From NCBI GenBank assembly GCA_002179805.1, contig NAVB01001489.1, positions 1 to 16,843 of the forward strand: 16,843 bases of DNA. The letters run 5' to 3'. Positions within the stretch are counted from its first letter, which is position 1. The number at the start of each line of letters is the position of its first letter. The position numbers and the translations under genes are program-made. This DNA is from Acanthamoeba lenticulata. Lineage: Eukaryota > Discosea > Longamoebia > Acanthamoebidae. This document shows positions 8,100-16,843 of the stretch, in pieces. The notes below the pieces were generated by a model, which saw only the letters and a program-made list of their open reading frames with translations, did no database searches and had not been told where the DNA came from.

Positions 8100-10322
8100 T
8101 TAAGGCCGGTACGGTTGCATGTCCTGCCAATCAAAATCCCTGTGGAGAGAGCGCGAGAGAAAGGAGATGAACGCATTAGAGAGTGGCAGGCGGAGAACAG
8201 GGGAGAAGCGAAGGCCCAATACCAAGTGTCAGGCATGCCGCGGTGGGCGACCGACGCCCAGGAGGGGCTCCACGAGAAGGGCGGCTGGTTCTGGTGCGAA
8301 GGACCGCTGATGGCGCGGACCTGCTGCTCATAGGCGAGGTCGTCCGACGTCACCTTGGCGTCTGTGTGCGTTCGTGTGTGTGTGGTGTATGTTCGTGGTT
8401 GTTGGCGTGAGTTACAACGCCGTTCGTCTGGGCCCAGGAGCCTTCTCAGGAGGCGGCCGCACCGATGCCGCCAAAGGCGTAGGCGCCCGTGGCCTCGAGA
8501 TCGCACCGCGCGCTGATGGCGTTGCACGGGTTGCCGAGCGAGAGGGGATCACGCTGCCAGTCGTTGGAGTTCATGAAGTGGCCCATGTCCTGGAGGCTGG
8601 TCACGCGCGAGCTGTAGGCGCGGAACATCTTGGCCCGCGGGTCGTTCTCGTACGAGTAGTTGGCCGCGCGGTAGCCGCTGATGTTGAAGATGAGCGGGAA
8701 GTAGGGGATGTTGTAGGACGGCACGTAGAGCTGGTCCTGCAGGAGCGTGTAGGTCACGTCGGCCTGCTCCATCACGCCCGGCATCTGCTCCACCATCCAC
8801 ACCGTGTTGGGCAACAGCTTCAGCTTCGCTTCTTGTCCTCTTGTTCGTGCCACTGATGCACCAGCCACCGACTCATCCATGTAAGTCGTCTGAAGAAGAG
8901 CCAGAGGGAAGGAAGATGCACTTACCCTGCTTGGCCTTCTGGTACTGGTTGTAGTCGAGCGCGATCCACTGGTTGTTGTGCGTCCCGCTGTTCTCCCGCC
9001 CAAAGAGCTCGGCCCACTCATTGGCTGCCGCCAACGATGCGAGCAACAACAACAACGCACAACGATGATGAGGCTGGTGGAAGAGGACGAGGAAGAAAAA
9101 GAGAAGAAGAGGGAAAGGGGAAGGAGCGGGCACACGCACCGGTGTTGGCCAGCCGGTTGGCGACGTTGACGCGGACCCAGCACGGGACGGACTGCGGGGT
9201 GAGGCGCTCGTAGAGGCTCTTGTTGAACACGGCCAAGGAGGTCTCCATCACCACCAGCCCGCTGTCGAGCAGATAGAAGTCGTCCTGTGTGTAATGCCCC
9301 CGCTCATCGGTTCAGGGCGTGGATCCTCACCTCTTCATCATCGTCCTCTTCAACCAACGCACCTTGCTTTCCAGGTCGCCTGGACGCGAGGAGAAAGAAA
9401 CGGTCTGAGCGGCGGTCGGGAACGAGCGGATGTTGTAGGTGTAGTGCTTGAACACGCGCAGCATGTAGGAGTACATGTTGAACGTCGCGTGGCCGGCGAA
9501 CAGCGCGTTGCCGTCGGCGGTGAGCTTGATGAGGCCCGAGCACTCCATGGACTTGCCCGCGCGGTCCCAGATGGGCGCCGCCTGGGCAGGCTTGGCCGGA
9601 AGGTCGATGCCGCGGCGGACCGGCGCGCCGGCGACCGAGGGCGGCAGGTTGATGAGGTCCTCGAGGTCGCCGGCATTGGCCAAGAGGTAGAACTGCTCGA
9701 ACGGGAGGCGGGGCGACGCAGACGCGTTGTAGCCCGCCGCCATGCCCTCGAGCTGGGCCAGCGAGATGCCGACGTGCCGCCAGTAGGCCGATGCCGGGTA
9801 GGCCTTGACCTGGTCCCGCATCCACCTCAGCTGCTGGGCGGCAAACGCATGGACGTGGCCCGACACCGGGTGAGACGATTGAATGATGTTGTAGTAGGCG
9901 TCGTAGATGCGCGAATGGGACAACAGGCCCTCGAGGTAGCCCATGGCCCATGCCTTGCGCTCGTCGCTTATGTCGCGAGCGCGCGAGCCCTTGAGGGTGT
10001 AGGGCAAGTAGGTCGTTGAAGCGGGTCAACCACAAGGGTGCACGGGTGGAAAACAAAACGAGGTGGGCACAGGACTGAGGCGTACGACAAGTGTGAGGCT
10101 GGCCCAGCCGGTCGTGGCGATGCTGTCGTCGTAAGAGGCCCAAGCGAGGCCATCGTCCTGGATACCGGGCACGGTTTCGATGGTGCCTTGCGTCTCGTTC
10201 CAGTAGGCGGTCAGCTCTTGAGGTTCGGCGTCACAGGTTCTCATGGAAGAAGCGGCCACCATGACCAGCATGAGCACCACGGCGCAAGCCCATCGCTGCG
10301 CCAACGACTTTGAACACACCAT
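8100..10322 (-). CDS. phospholipase B-like protein (PLBD/LAMA family), secreted or lysosomal
   Basis: PLBD proteins are Ntn-type hydrolases of lysosomes or the secretory path that release fatty acids from phospholipids. Exons (complement): 10086-10322, 9363-9989, 9140-9284, 8926-9024, 8463-8837, 8223-8361, 8100-8139, giving 553 aa, the usual length. Residues 1 to about 32 are a signal peptide (hydrophobic core AVVLMLVMVAAS). Family blocks in order: AWAMGYLEGLLS; MECSGLIKL with the predicted nucleophile Cys229; GHATFNMYSYMLRVFKHY; DDFYLLDSGLVVMETS; ANEWAELF and NSGTHNNQW; VWMVEQMPG; YAFGGIDAKV; HRGMPDTWDFDWQDM at the C-terminus. Several N-x-S/T sites fit a secreted glycoprotein. The acceptor of exon 5 is uncertain (8837 or 8828, three residues apart), because a better pyrimidine tract nearby is out of phase. 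Confidence 0.93.
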
Positions 10323-10480
10323 CTTTGTCTCGTCCTCCAAGGAGCAAGAAAACAAAAAACTGGAAGGAAACTGTCAAGAATTCAAACTGAGCCAAAGGAA
10401 AGTGAGTCCCTTCCCGAGACAGAGATCTGCTGATTCGACTTTTCTCTTTAGCGTTTTTCTTCTGGAAGAGATCATACACA
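10323..10480. promoter_or_regulatory. 158-bp divergent promoter, phospholipase B-like / LRR gene
   Basis: This short interval lies between two divergent start codons. The LRR side is pyrimidine-rich (about 10438-10463, TTTTCTCTTTAG and TTTTTCTTC), which could be a 5' UTR or an initiator-like element. No TATA box is evident. Confidence 0.4.
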
Positions 10481-13400
10481 ATGTCGGAGAAGATGTCTCC
10501 TTCCATGCGCAAGAAATCAACGCTAAAGAAGAAGACCTCTTTAGACCCCTTCTCCACTTCGCCGTCCACTTCCCCCTCATTATCAGGATTATATTCGCCA
10601 ACTCCAACGTCTACACCCTCGCCATCCAGTACTGGCAGCAGTTACGGGTCGGATGACAACGAAGACGGCGTCGGCAGCTCGTCCCTCTTCACCAAGCTGG
10701 TGTACCGAGACATCGACACTGTATACTCTGCTTGTTACTTACCTTCCTCCAGGCGGTGGACGGTGGTCACTCACAGACTTTTTTTCATGTGCCTTTCTCG
10801 CATTGCACAGCTCAAGACGGCCTTTCGTCAGCTCGAGAACACGTACATCACCGCAATGCGACGCAAGCACGAAGAGGTACTTAATGCTACCTTTGCACAG
10901 TTGCCGGACTAACAAGATAACATTGCCGATGGGGAGGGCAGATGCTCGACATGAGGGCGGCGGTGAACGAGTGGCAAGCGAATAAGAGTCAAGACGCCCG
11001 AGTAGCCGAGCTGGAGCGCGAGATGACCACTCTCAAGCAGAGAGTCATCGAAACCGACAACTACAGCTACACGCTTCAGATGCTCAGCCGCCGTATACAG
11101 GAGACTGTCGAAGACGGCCAGGCTCGGTTCGGGGATCGTCTGGTACGATCTCTTCCGCAACTTTATGAGAGGTTTTCATTGACGTTGTGGCTTGTGTCCC
11201 ACATGATCCGCGTAGCGGTTGCTGGAAGAGACAGAAAGCCAACTGCTGGAGTCTAGCAAGGAGGGCCGCGACGTTCTTGAGGAGAAGTTTCGTTTGTCCA
11301 ACGAGAAGGCGCTGTTGCTCTCCGAGCGAGCTGACAGCCTCGAGCTCGTACTTCGCGAGGTCATGCAGCAGGTGGCCAGGGGAGCTTCCATGCCAGCGGA
11401 CGCCGCCTCGTCGGCAGCCACGTCAACCGTCTCCTCTCCCTTATCATCTTCCAAAGGCGCCAACACGACGTCAACCCTGTCTGGTGTCTCGTCCGTCACT
11501 ACTTCGCTGTCCAAGTCTTCGGGCTCACATGTACGGCCTGTTGTTGTATGGCGATGATGACGGAGAGGATGATATTAAGAAGCGTGTCCTGATGCCCCGC
11601 CAACGCCCGCGCTTGCCGTGCAGGGTGAAGATGAGTCAGCGGAACGGCAAGCTGAGCGAGAGCTGGAGAAGCTGGTCAAGGGCATCCGCCACAACATTAT
11701 CCGAGCGGTCAGCTTCCGAGCGACCCAGGTCAAAGCCAAACAGATCATGGCCGTGGCAGAGGCCATGAGGGTCAACACCACCGTCGTTACCGTCGATCTC
11801 AGCCATCAGACGCTGTGCGCTCTCTTTCCCATCTATTCTGTCCTTTCTCTTTTTCTCATAGCATGTGTTGGCTCTTTCGTAGTATCCCGCACGGGTCGTT
11901 GCTGGTTCTGTGCGAGTCGCTCGCGACACACAAAACGCTGACGACGCTCAAGTGCAAAGCTTCCGGGCTCACCCTCGAGGGCTTCACAGCGCTGGCCACA
12001 TTCCTCGCGTCGACCGCCTCGCTTCGGACTCTAAGCCTCGCCGCCAATCCGATCTCTCTAGAAGTGCGCCTGGCGGAGCCCCCACTCGACCTTAGGACTC
12101 ACGGCATGCACTAACCCCAGCTTCACGACATTCGAACGCGCAGGCGGCAGAGGCATTTGGCGGCGCGCTCAAGGGGAACGCTTCATTGACGAGCCTGAAC
12201 CTCGCCTGCACGCAGCTGAGCGCAGAGGCGTTCGCTCCGTTGGCGAGTGGGCTTGCCGTCCATCCGGCGCTTCTCCACCTCAATCTGGCTTACAACGTCC
12301 TCACCTCTGACGGCGCCCTCCACCTCAGTATGTAGTCCTCAAGGTCCCACTCGTTGGTGATGACCTCTCTCTAACACGCAGTGTGTGTTCTTGTGGCTTC
12401 AGGCGAAGCGCTGAAGAACAACCGCGTCTTGCAGAGGCTTAACCTGCAGGACAACAACATCGGAGCGCGCGGGGTCGTGGCTCTGGCGCAGGCGCTGGCC
12501 AAGAACCGCTCGCTCACCTGCCTGAACCTCACCAGGAACAAGATGAACGCCGCCGCGCTCAACACCTTTGTCGAGGAAGCCCTATTCTCGCCTGGCGGCA
12601 GCAGCGGCGCAGAGGAAGGCGGCCTGCGCGACGTCGTCCTGGCCGGGATGGGACTCGGGGTGGAGGGCGGGATCGCCCTGGGCCGCGCCCTCGAGCGTCG
12701 CTCTCCCCTTCGCAACCTCGACCTCTGGAGCAACGGCCTGGGCCCTCTGGGCGCCGCGGCGCTGGCCAAGGGTCTCTTCTCCGGCGGCGAGCTCACCGCG
12801 CTCAGCCTCAAGGGCAATTTCATCGGCCCGGGAGGCATGGCCGAGCTGTGTGGGGCGTTGGAGGGCAACCTGACGGTGACGACGCTCGACGTATCGGGCA
12901 ACCGCCTGAGCATCGAAGGCGCCGAGTCGCTGGCCCGGCTTGTGCGATCGAACCAACACCTGACAGCCATCGACGCCGGTGGCAACAACCTCGACAACCA
13001 GGGCATCGTGCTGCTCATGGATGCCCTACGCCACAACGGTTCCTCTCCCTTTTCCTCGGTCATCATGCTGGACATTGCCTCGGCCTGGAGGTTTCGAAGC
13101 TAATAATCTGGGGAATGATCGCCGCAGTGACGGTGCAAAAGCTCGGGCTTGAGCTCAACCGTGTGGGCGATCAGGGCGCACAGGAGATCGCCAACGGGCT
13201 TACCCAATACAACAAGGTATCTTATTTTCTTTTTATTGGAAGGGAGAGCTGGGACTGATTGGCCACGTGTGCAGAGTCTGACGCACCTGGACCTCGGCTG
13301 GAACCACATCACGCCGCTCGGTGCGCGAGCGCTGGCGGACATGCTGCGCAACAACCGCGTGCTGAGCGGGCTCTGTCTCGAGGGCAACCGAATCGCAGCC

Positions 13401-13871
13401 GAGGGCGGAGCCTACCTGTGCGAAGCCCTGGAGACCAACGGCGCGCTGACGCGCCTGAACATCGCCTCCTGCAACCTGAACCAGACGGGCGGCCGCGGCA
13501 TGACGGCCATGCTCCGGCGCAACGCCTTCCTCGAGGAGCTCGTGCTGACCAAGAACAACCTCACCTCGAGCGGCGTCCAGGCCCTGGCCGAGGGCCTCAA
13601 GCGCAACCTGGCGCTCAAGCGGCTGGATCTTTGCGAGAATCGGATCGACAGCGAAGGCGCCCACGCCCTCGCGGAGGCTCTGCGCCTGAACAGCGGTACG
13701 TCTTTTGCGCTTGCCCGCACGTGTTGGTTGTACTGCTCACTCACGTTTGTACATGTCAATCTCGCAGGGCTCGTGCAGATCAAGATAGCTGGAAACCTCC
13801 TCACCGAGGAGGGGATCACGGCGTTGAAGGATGTGTCCGGCCGAAACAACAAACTCACGATTGTATTCTAA
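10481..13871 (+). CDS. coiled-coil and leucine-rich repeat (ribonuclease-inhibitor type) protein
   Basis: Exons: 10481-10720, 10811-10876, 10942-11142, 11216-11530, 11624-11814, 11883-12063, 12144-12327, 12403-13038, 13128-13216, 13275-13695, 13768-13871, giving 875 aa. Residues 1-80 are basic then Ser/Thr/Pro-rich and probably disordered. Residues 81 to about 235 are heptad-like and highly charged (RVAELEREMTTLKQRV), a likely coiled coil. A Ser/Thr-rich linker follows. From about residue 310 to the end there are about 19 repeats of about 28 residues of the form LxxLxLxxNxIxxxGAxxLAxAL, for example LQRLNLQDNNIGARGVVALA and LTHLDLGWNHITPLGARALA. This is the RI/NLRC3-like class, without a NACHT or other enzyme domain. 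The repeats are expected to form a curved protein-binding scaffold; the coiled coil suggests self-assembly. The ligand is unknown. Confidence 0.88.
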
Positions 13872-14023
13872 AGCGAGCGCGCGGTCTGGAACTAAGCGTT
13901 ATGAAAATCATGGACCGTGCACAGCTGGCAACCGAAGGAGGTGACAACGCATTCTTGAAGGAAACAGTATGTACATGTGCATGCAATGGGAAGTTGCGCG
14001 CAGAGGGGCAATTCGAAGTCGGC
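13872..14023. other. 152-bp convergent 3' intergenic region
   Basis: This gap lies between the LRR protein stop and the citrate synthase stop. I see no AATAAA, repeat or coding signal on either strand. Confidence 0.4.
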
Positions 14024-16552
14024 TCAGGCCAGGGGAGTCTCGCTCATGGCCTTGAGCGAGACCATTCGACGGCGAGAGTTTTGAGACACGAACGTGTTGC
14101 ACGTCGCCGCCTTTGCCTCGGCCCGATCCTCCATGTTCGGGTAGTGCCTGTGGCCATCACGACACACAACACACCAGTTATGAAAAACAAGGCTCAACGA
14201 GGCTGGCCGTGGTGGATCCACTCACCTGAGGTCGTGTCCCAGGTAGACCTGGCGCGGCCTCACAATCTTGTTCTCGGGGTCGTCCAGCAGCTCGAGCCAG
14301 TGCGCCAGCCACCCGACTGTGCTCATACACACGCACACACACACACACACACAAGCAAGGCGATGAGGCACGGCAAGTGTGGCCACACCAGCATGCGGAT
14401 GCGTACCAGCCCGAGGGATCGTGAAGAGGACAGGGAACATGTCGGTGGGGAAGCCCATCGCCTTGTAGATGAGTCCGCTGTAGAAGTCCACATTGGGGTA
14501 AAGATGCCTGGTCACAAAGTACTCGTCGGCCAGGGCCTGGCGCTCGAGCTCAAGAGCCACTTCGATCAACGGCTCGTGACCGCACACCTCGAACACCTGC
14601 AGCATCAACACGAGAACGAGAGAGAGAGAGAGTAAGCACTCATGAAGTGAAGCTTCGAAGAGAGGAAGAGGGTCGGCACCTCATAGGCAGTCTTTTTGAT
14701 GATGGCTGCACGCGGGTCGTAGCTCTTGTAGATCCGGTGGCCGAAGCCCATCAGCTTCGTCCTGCGTGCCTTGACGTCATCCAAGAACGCGGGGATGTTC
14801 TCCTTGGAGCCGATGCTTTCCAGCATGCGGAGCACAGCCTGTGATTGGCAAAAGGGAGAACGTCAGCAGGGCCCAGCCCGATGGCTCACCACGCGGGGGC
14901 CTACCTCGTTGGCTCCGCCGTGGAGAGGCCCGAAGAGAGCGCCAGCAGCGCCTGCGACGGCCGTGAAGGGATCCGCTTTCGACGATGCGATGTGGCGCAT
15001 CGCGGCCGTGGAGCAGTTCATTTCGTGGTCCGCTGCCAAAATCGACCAATTGTGATCAGCACATCGTGAATCGCCATTCCCCTCGGCGGGCGGTATGGCC
15101 ACATACCATGGAGGATGAAGAGCACTTCAAGGGCCCGGACGAGCTTGGGGTGCGGCCTGTAGTCCGGCTCCTGGAGGCGGTCGAGCATGTACAGGAAGTT
15201 CTCCACGTAGGACAGGTGGTTGACGGGCTCGTTGTAGGGCCTCCCAATCCTGCCACAAGATGGTAAGAACGCGCGGCTGGTGGAGGCGTTGGGCTCATCA
15301 GGATGTGTCGCACCGATGGCGGTAGGCACAGGCAGCGATGGTGGGCAGCTTGCCAATCACGCGGTAGATCTGCTTGTTCCTTGTTTGCACGTCGTCAAAC
15401 ACGTGGCATCCCTTCACGCACAGAACGCCGATGTGTGGGTTCAATTCATTGCTGAAATTCCAATCAGAATAAAGAATATATATTTTTAATGTACCGAAAG
15501 GGCGGCGTTGGCTTCGGGATAGAATGTGGCCAGCGCAGCCATCGAGCTGTGGCACACAAGAACATCACAGTGAAAAGAGGGAAGGGGGTAAAAAACACGA
15601 GATCAGATGAGCTGAAGGTCTTCATGACAGGCGCACCTGACAACCATGCCCATGGGATGTGCGTCGTAGCGGAAGGTCTGCAGCAGCGATATCAGGTTTT
15701 GGTGGATGTACCTGTTGTGGTGGTGTCGTCTGGCGAATGAGGAAACAAGCACAGTGGAACTGTGGGAAGCATGTGGCGTACGTGTGGGTCATGATGCGCG
15801 AGTTCCACTCGGCCAACTGCTGCTGGTTGGGGAGCTCGCCTTTGATGAGGAGGTAGGCCACCTCGAGGAAGGTGGACTTCTCGGCCAGTTCCTCGATGGG
15901 ATACCCGCGGTACCTGCGTGTTGGGTACATGTGGTGAGTTCGTGGCCTCTTCTTCTTCTTCTTCGAGAAATGCCACGCAGGCAAGCGGCAGGTCGTGCTG
16001 TCACCTGAGGATGCCCTTGTCGCCATCAATGTAGCTGATGCGCGAAGTGGCCGAAGCGGTGTTGAGATAGCCCGGGTCGTAGGCGCTGTGGTGTTCACCA
16101 GAGAGAGAGAAAGAGAGAAGAGTGAGCACGTGCGAGCGCAAGGGATCAAATGGCATTGGCTACCGTAGGTTGAGGTCCTTGAGGCCAAGGGAGGCGATGG
16201 TGCCGTTCTTGATGGGGACTTCAATTGTTTTGCCCGTGCGGTTGTCCGTAATCGTCACCGTCTCCCTGGCGCAGCTGTACGAACATGGGTCAGAGATCCA
16301 AAGCGGTGCTGGAGCTGTCCACACGTGAAGTTGGTGTGTGTGGAGCATGCAGTACTCTGTGTTGCTGTGACCTTGCATGGGGTCTTGATGTTTGCAGTGG
16401 TGCTGGCAAAATGTGGTGGAGGCGAGCCACACAGTACCGTTTAAATACCTTGATGCCCCATCAAGATGTTCATGCAGCATCTTGTCCTCTGCCGAGACAC
16501 CCGAGGCGGGTCGGTGACTCTTCCGCATTTTTGGGGTCACCACCAAGGTCAT
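14024..16552 (-). CDS. CS: citrate synthase, type II / glyoxysomal-peroxisomal (bacterial-like) form
   Basis: Condenses acetyl-CoA and oxaloacetate to citrate. Exons (complement): 16449-16552, 16164-16274, 16005-16085, 15782-15913, 15637-15711, 15495-15546, 15314-15411, 15107-15249, 14905-15032, 14680-14838, 14407-14596, 14226-14316, 14024-14147, giving 495 aa. The sequence follows plant peroxisomal CSY and bacterial type II enzymes: [63 protein letters not shown]. Catalytic residues are present: His303 in GPLHGGANE, His342 in GFGHRIYKS, Asp398 in NVDFYSG. The N-terminal ~35 residues replace the plant PTS2 region. They contain HEHL but no R/K-L-x5-H-L, and the C-terminus (TPLA) is not a PTS1, so location is unclear. 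The start is the first in-frame ATG, but the frame stays open upstream and a first exon may be missing. Confidence 0.94.
14327..14352 (+). repeat. (CA)n microsatellite in citrate synthase intron
   Basis: About twelve CA units, slightly interrupted near the left end, lie in the intron at 14317-14406 between citrate synthase exons 11 and 12. They are not translated in the spliced model. Confidence 0.85.
14618..14632 (+). repeat. (AG)n microsatellite in citrate synthase intron
   Basis: About seven AG units lie in the intron at 14597-14679 between exons 10 and 11; on the sense strand they read as CT, consistent with a pyrimidine-rich intron tail. Confidence 0.8.
15948..15964 (+). repeat. (TCT)n microsatellite in citrate synthase intron
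   Basis: About five to six TCT units lie in the intron at 15914-16004. They read as GAA repeats on the sense strand. Confidence 0.8.
16101..16119 (+). repeat. (GA)n-rich tract in citrate synthase intron
   Basis: An imperfect GA repeat lies in the intron at 16086-16163. On the sense strand it is a CT-rich tract about 15-30 nt before the acceptor and probably acts as the polypyrimidine tract. Confidence 0.7.
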
Positions 16553-16843
16553 CTGGGGGCGGAGCGTTAGGCTTGACCCTTTTATGCTGTCTTTTCCGCG
16601 GCGTGCCAAGAATGGCGCTGGCGATCCCTCTTCATCAGGCGCCAGTCGGCGTGTTCCGGCCGTGGACGAAGAGGAAGCCGGCTGTCTTCCACGGTACCGG
16701 TACTTCCTCTTTTCTGCCGTAACTTGCCGACTGGCGCGCGATCGCCACCAATGGGCAGTGGGCTGGGCGTTGGTTTTGGGGGGGGGGTAGGCATGTCCCG
16801 CATCGTCACTTCATGTTTGTGGGCTTACAACAGCCAAACGGGA
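16553..16843. promoter_or_regulatory. upstream region of citrate synthase
   Basis: These 291 bases lie upstream of the predicted ATG and run to the window edge. A TATA-like CATAAAAGG occurs on the minus strand at about 16578-16586, only about 27 nt before the ATG at 16552. If it is used, translation may begin at a later Met, such as the one at 16528. A G10 run (C10 on the sense strand) lies at 16778-16787. On the sense strand the citrate synthase frame is open without an ATG back to a TGA near 16812, and a different frame has an ATG at 16803 opening a Pro-rich 73-codon reading frame. Either could be part of an unrecognised first exon, but I cannot support one over the other. Confidence 0.35.

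Noticed and set aside
8100..8222. Unspliced PLBD C-terminus ending near 8066
   Set aside because: Removing a GT..AG intron at 8140-8222 yields PDTWDFDWQDM, the expected family ending. The unspliced version gives unrelated sequence.
9294..10019. 241-codon plus-strand open frame rich in Val/Arg/His
   Set aside because: It is antisense to PLBD exon 2 and arises from the high GC content. The minus strand gives clear PLBD motifs.
10755..10766. Possible 10-nt microexon (GCGGTGGACG) in LRR intron 1
   Set aside because: It is flanked by AG and GT, but it breaks the phase to exon 2. A single intron 10721-10810 joins the exons cleanly.
13259..14635. 458-codon plus-strand open frame
   Set aside because: It lies in a wrong frame over LRR exons 10-11 and continues antisense across four citrate synthase exons, including a CA repeat. 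The product is low-complexity, and both real genes are strongly supported by family motifs.
16453..16500. PTS2 signal at MLHEHL in citrate synthase
   Set aside because: PTS2 needs R/K, L/I/V and five residues before H-L. The residue seven places before the final His is Glu, so the motif is not met.
1..16843. CRISPR arrays, insertion sequences, tRNA or rRNA genes, bacterial operons
   Set aside because: I saw no spaced direct repeats, transposase motifs, cloverleaf-like sequences or closely packed same-strand intronless genes. The whole window reads as spliced eukaryotic genes.

Overview
The window is nuclear DNA from a compact, GC-rich, intron-rich protist genome. Genes have many short introns (about 44-174 nt, mostly GT..AG), short intergenic gaps (about 80-410 bp), and genes alternating strands every 1-3 kb. 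Several proteins (a TKL-type kinase, a ribonuclease-inhibitor-like LRR protein, a phospholipase B-like protein, a glyoxysomal-type citrate synthase) fit an amoebozoan. Acanthamoeba is my best guess, by inference and not by any search.

Layout, left to right: the 3' part of an unidentified Ser-rich gene (+, 2-193, cut by the window edge); an NOL1/NOP2/Sun-type RNA cytosine-C5 methyltransferase (-, 303-1979, 6 exons, one of only 16 nt); an SSU72 RNA polymerase II CTD phosphatase (+, 2064-2982, 4 exons); a TKL-like protein kinase with a DMG motif and a C-terminal CaaX box (-, 3239-5281, 4 exons); a PA28/REG-gamma-like proteasome activator with an N-terminal basic extension (+, 5690-7401, 7 or 8 exons); a small protein with a mitochondrial-type presequence (+, 7516-7965, 3 exons); a phospholipase B-like Ntn hydrolase (-, 8100-10322, 7 exons); a coiled-coil plus about 19-repeat LRR protein (+, 10481-13871, 11 exons); and a type II, peroxisomal-type citrate synthase (-, 14024-16552, 13 exons).

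Exon boundaries were derived by hand from splice dinucleotides, phase matching and family motifs. All eight complete models keep a continuous frame. The genes do not form a pathway: they are ordinary eukaryotic housekeeping and signalling genes in divergent pairs (NSUN/SSU72, kinase/PA28, PLBD/LRR) and convergent pairs (SSU72/kinase, small mitochondrial/PLBD, LRR/citrate synthase).

I found no CRISPR array, operon, transposon, tRNA or rRNA. I see no obvious undescribed multi-gene system. The most unusual points are the CaaX-tailed kinase, the altered PA28 protein, the unassigned mitochondrial protein, the 16-nt microexon, and a citrate synthase of peroxisomal type with no clear targeting signal.
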